This document shows, in pieces, positions 62,221 through 64,000 of a DNA stretch of 64,000 bases. The stretch lies in the NCBI RefSeq assembly GCF_035556095.1, contig NZ_DATMFT010000011.1:62001-126000 (forward strand), written 5' to 3'. A program made the translations under genes and the position numbers. Origin of the DNA: Parapedobacter sp035556095. Lineage in GTDB: Bacteria; Bacteroidota; Bacteroidia; Sphingobacteriales; Sphingobacteriaceae. Below the pieces are notes generated by a model. The model ran no database searches, had not been told where the DNA came from, and saw only the letters and a list, made by a program, of their open reading frames with translations. Each line of letters opens with the position of its first letter. The first letter of the stretch is position 1.

Positions 62221-63376
62221 ATTCGAATCTGAGCTCGAACGCATATTGGATTATTGGAGCGATACGGTGTTTGACCATGCCAACGCTCGCTTTTACCCGA
62301 AAGTGGATCACGCAGACAATCGCCATCGCACTGCCGCTTCGGGCTCGGTAATGTATGCACGCATCTTATGGGCCTTCTCGGCAGGATACCGCCATACCGG
62401 CATACCCCGGTACCTAGAGCTAGCAAACATCGCTTTTCGGTATATCCAGCAGCACATGGTAGACACCGAATATGGCGGTGTATATTGGTCGGTACACCCC
62501 GATGGCAATCCGGCCGACAGCCGGAAACAGATCTACGCCATCGCATTCGCCATTTACGGGTTGGCAGAATACTATAAAGTCAATAACGATAACATGGTAT
62601 TGGCCCTCGCCGAAGCGCTATATAAAGTCATTGAAAAATACAGCTGGGACAACTGCCATGGCGGGTACATCGAGGCGTTCGGTAGGGACTGGTCGCCTAC
62701 CACGCACCTGAGCCTTAGTGCGAAAGACGACAATGAAAAGAAAACCCTGAATACACATCTCCACGTGTTGGAAGCTTTTACAAACTTATATGAAATATGG
62801 CCAAACGACATCCTAAAACAACGGATTACGGCGATACTCGAACTATTCGAAAAGCATTTTATCAATCAGCACGGCCACCTGACCTTATTTTTCGATGAAC
62901 ACTGGCAAGCGAAGTCATCCCTCCGTTCCTTCGGCCACGAAATCGAGGCTTCATGGCTGCTCTGCGAAGCAGCACGTGCCATTAACGACGGGCAACTCAC
63001 CGATACCGTACGCACGCTAGCGCTACGCTTAGCTTCGGCAAGCGTAAAATGGCTCGACAAATCGGGCGCATTACTCTATGAATTCAACGCCGCTACAAAT
63101 ACGCTGGTCGCCGAGAAACATTGGTGGGTGCAAGCCGAAGCATTGGTGGGCTTCTACCATGCCGGGCTATTGGTTGGAGATGACAAGTACCTGGCAGCAG
63201 CCTCGGGGATATGGCAATATACTAAGAAACACCTCATCGACTATCAAAACGGCGAATGGTATTGGGGGCGGGATGCCAACGGGCAGGTAATGGCATACGA
63301 GGACAAAGCGGGGCTTTGGAAATGCCCCTACCACAATAGCCGGTGCTGCCTACAGCTGATCCGGTTGATTGGGTAA
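62174..63376 (+). CDS. Cellobiose 2-epimerase (AGE family)
   Basis: This 400-residue (alpha/alpha)6-barrel enzyme epimerises the reducing-end sugar, here probably mannobiose to mannosyl-glucose. Family blocks are GGVYWSVHPDGNPADSRKQI, LNTHLHVLEAFTNLYEIWP, SFGHEIEASWLLCEAA, and KHWWVQAEALVGFYHA. The last three carry conserved histidines and the Trp pair of the active site. There is no usable start after the GH130 stop, so the 47-bp overlap is genuine and implies coupling. It could also act on N-acylglucosamine, but the neighbours argue against that. Confidence 0.9.
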   Translation: MNALSNIAAPGLKAIEFESELERILDYWSDTVFDHANARFYPKVDHADNRHRTAASGSVMYARILWAFSAGYRHTGIPRYLELANIAFRYIQQHMVDTEYGGVYWSVHPDGNPADSRKQIYAIAFAIYGLAEYYKVNNDNMVLALAEALYKVIEKYSWDNCHGGYIEAFGRDWSPTTHLSLSAKDDNEKKTLNTHLHVLEAFTNLYEIWPNDILKQRITAILELFEKHFINQHGHLTLFFDEHWQAKSSLRSFGHEIEASWLLCEAARAINDGQLTDTVRTLALRLASASVKWLDKSGALLYEFNAATNTLVAEKHWWVQAEALVGFYHAGLLVGDDKYLAAASGIWQYTKKHLIDYQNGEWYWGRDANGQVMAYEDKAGLWKCPYHNSRCCLQLIRLIG

Positions 63377-63445
63377 TTACACAACCTTGTTTGTTTTTAA
63401 CAACAATAGGCAAAAATAGTATTAACACAAGCGCAAAAATCAACA

Positions 63446-63453
63446 TACATTTG
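63446..63453 (+). promoter_or_regulatory. -7 promoter element of the downstream susC
   Basis: TACATTTG lies 30 bp before ATG 63484. A weak TTAA is found near the -33 position. It suggests that susC can be transcribed apart from the mannan enzymes. Confidence 0.4.
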
Positions 63454-63483
63454 ATATCAGTTTAACCACCAATTTTTAACCTT

Positions 63484-64000
63484 ATGATTCCACATTTATT
63501 AAAAAACGCAGGACTGCTTTTCTTGGCCATAGCCATTGTACAGCTAGCTATCGGCCAAAGCAACAACCAGCGCTTGGTGAGCGGAACCGTAACAGATGAG
63601 TCTGGAGCGACGCTCTCCGGGGTCTCCGTCAGTGTGAAAGGCCAATTACAATCTACCTCCACGGCAAACGACGGCGGCTACCGATTGACGGTACCCACAG
63701 AAAATGTTGTGCTCATATTCTCTTACTTAGGTATGCAAACAGTTGAGGAAGCCGTCGGCGACCGTAACATCGTCAATGTGGTGTTATTGAGCGCCACTTC
63801 CTCACTAGAAGAGGTAGTCGTGGTTGGGTACGGCACGAACAAGCGCGGCAACCTCACCAGCGCACAGACCACAGTAACGGCGGACGACATCGGAAAAACG
63901 GTAAACACGACCATCGAGCAAGCCATACAAGGCCGTGCAGCGGGCGTCTATATTACCCAAAACTCGGGCCAACCCGGCGGCGGGATATCGGTAAATATCA
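63484..64000 (+). CDS. SusC/RagA-family TonB-linked transporter (3' part outside window)
   Basis: The first 172 codons are present. The signal peptide reads LLFLAIAIVQLAIGQSNNQ. A carboxypeptidase-regulatory-like domain follows (about 30-105; VSGTVTDESGATLSGVSVSV, VVLIFSYLGMQTVE). The start of the plug is EEVVVVGYGTNKRGNLTSAQ, then IEQAIQGRAAGVYITQNSGQ. Position and direction after the mannan enzymes suggest it imports manno-oligosaccharides. A susD gene is expected beyond the edge. Confidence 0.93.
   Translation, partial: MIPHLLKNAGLLFLAIAIVQLAIGQSNNQRLVSGTVTDESGATLSGVSVSVKGQLQSTSTANDGGYRLTVPTENVVLIFSYLGMQTVEEAVGDRNIVNVVLLSATSSLEEVVVVGYGTNKRGNLTSAQTTVTADDIGKTVNTTIEQAIQGRAAGVYITQNSGQPGGGISVNI

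Noticed and set aside
1..64000. CRISPR arrays, insertion sequences, prophage genes, rRNA genes
   Set aside because: No regularly spaced repeats, transposase or integrase motifs, or rRNA sequence were seen in reading the window.

Overview
The window is a chromosomal segment of a Bacteroidota bacterium, most likely of the Sphingobacteriaceae (Parapedobacter/Olivibacter/Sphingobacterium type). The signs are three SusC/RagA-type outer-membrane transporters (two cut by the window edges), a SusD lipoprotein, F5/8 type C and IPT/NHL lipoproteins, a DUF4292 lipoprotein, 7TMR-DISM and RprXY-like kinases, and many promoters of the Bacteroidota form TTTG/TTG - 19-20 bp - TAnnTTTG. No rRNA, CRISPR array, phage or insertion sequence was seen. 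There is one tRNA gene.

Layout. (1) 1-3478 (minus): an IPT/NHL lipoprotein and a partial SusC, read from a promoter about 300 bp upstream. (2) 4036-13409: housekeeping and envelope genes: TetR regulator, small membrane protein, DUF4886 hydrolase, NlpC/P60 peptidase, PyrR-like phosphoribosyltransferase, LysM lytic transglycosylase, TatA, an EnvC-like amidase activator, DUF4292 lipoprotein and a TPR protein. (3) 13413-16363: translation genes rplM-rpsI-rpsB-tsf, with a terminator-like hairpin between rpsB and tsf. (4) 16654-21941: a signalling cluster with a LuxI/FeeM-like GNAT acyltransferase, a SAM methyltransferase, a 7TMR-DISM histidine kinase, a receiver-histidine kinase and, convergently, a stand-alone receiver. 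This is the best candidate in the window for an undescribed system. (5) 22264-25628: tRNA(CAU), a START-like protein, an LptF/G permease and ribBA. (6) 25606-40781 (minus): a capsule/exopolysaccharide locus with a methyltransferase, Wzx, seven glycosyltransferases, WecB, an EpsG-type polymerase, SLBB export protein and Wzz. (7) 40935-51190: aldehyde dehydrogenase and LacI regulator beside a SusC-SusD-lipoprotein-lipoprotein operon. A palindrome shared by the lacI promoter and the region upstream of susC suggests that the LacI protein controls both. (8) 51862-53063: two thioredoxin-fold proteins, the first apparently frameshifted. (9) 53080-56844 (minus): an RprXY-like two-component pair in one operon with a small TPR protein, hemE and hemJ. 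(10) 56947-64000: an AraC regulator and a beta-mannan operon (GH26, sodium:solute symporter, GH130 phosphorylase, cellobiose 2-epimerase), then the start of another SusC.

How the parts fit. The region 10 enzymes form the known phosphorolytic mannan route. GH26 releases mannobiose at the cell surface or in the periplasm, the symporter imports it, the epimerase makes mannosyl-glucose, and GH130 yields mannose 1-phosphate and glucose. Region 6 has polymer assembly and export genes but no recognisable initiating sugar-phosphate transferase and no tyrosine-kinase domain on its Wzz protein, so both must lie elsewhere. Several starts were moved downstream of the longest frame because promoter elements, lipoprotein signals or ATGA overlaps fix them better. 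All functional names rest on family recognition by eye, not on database searches.
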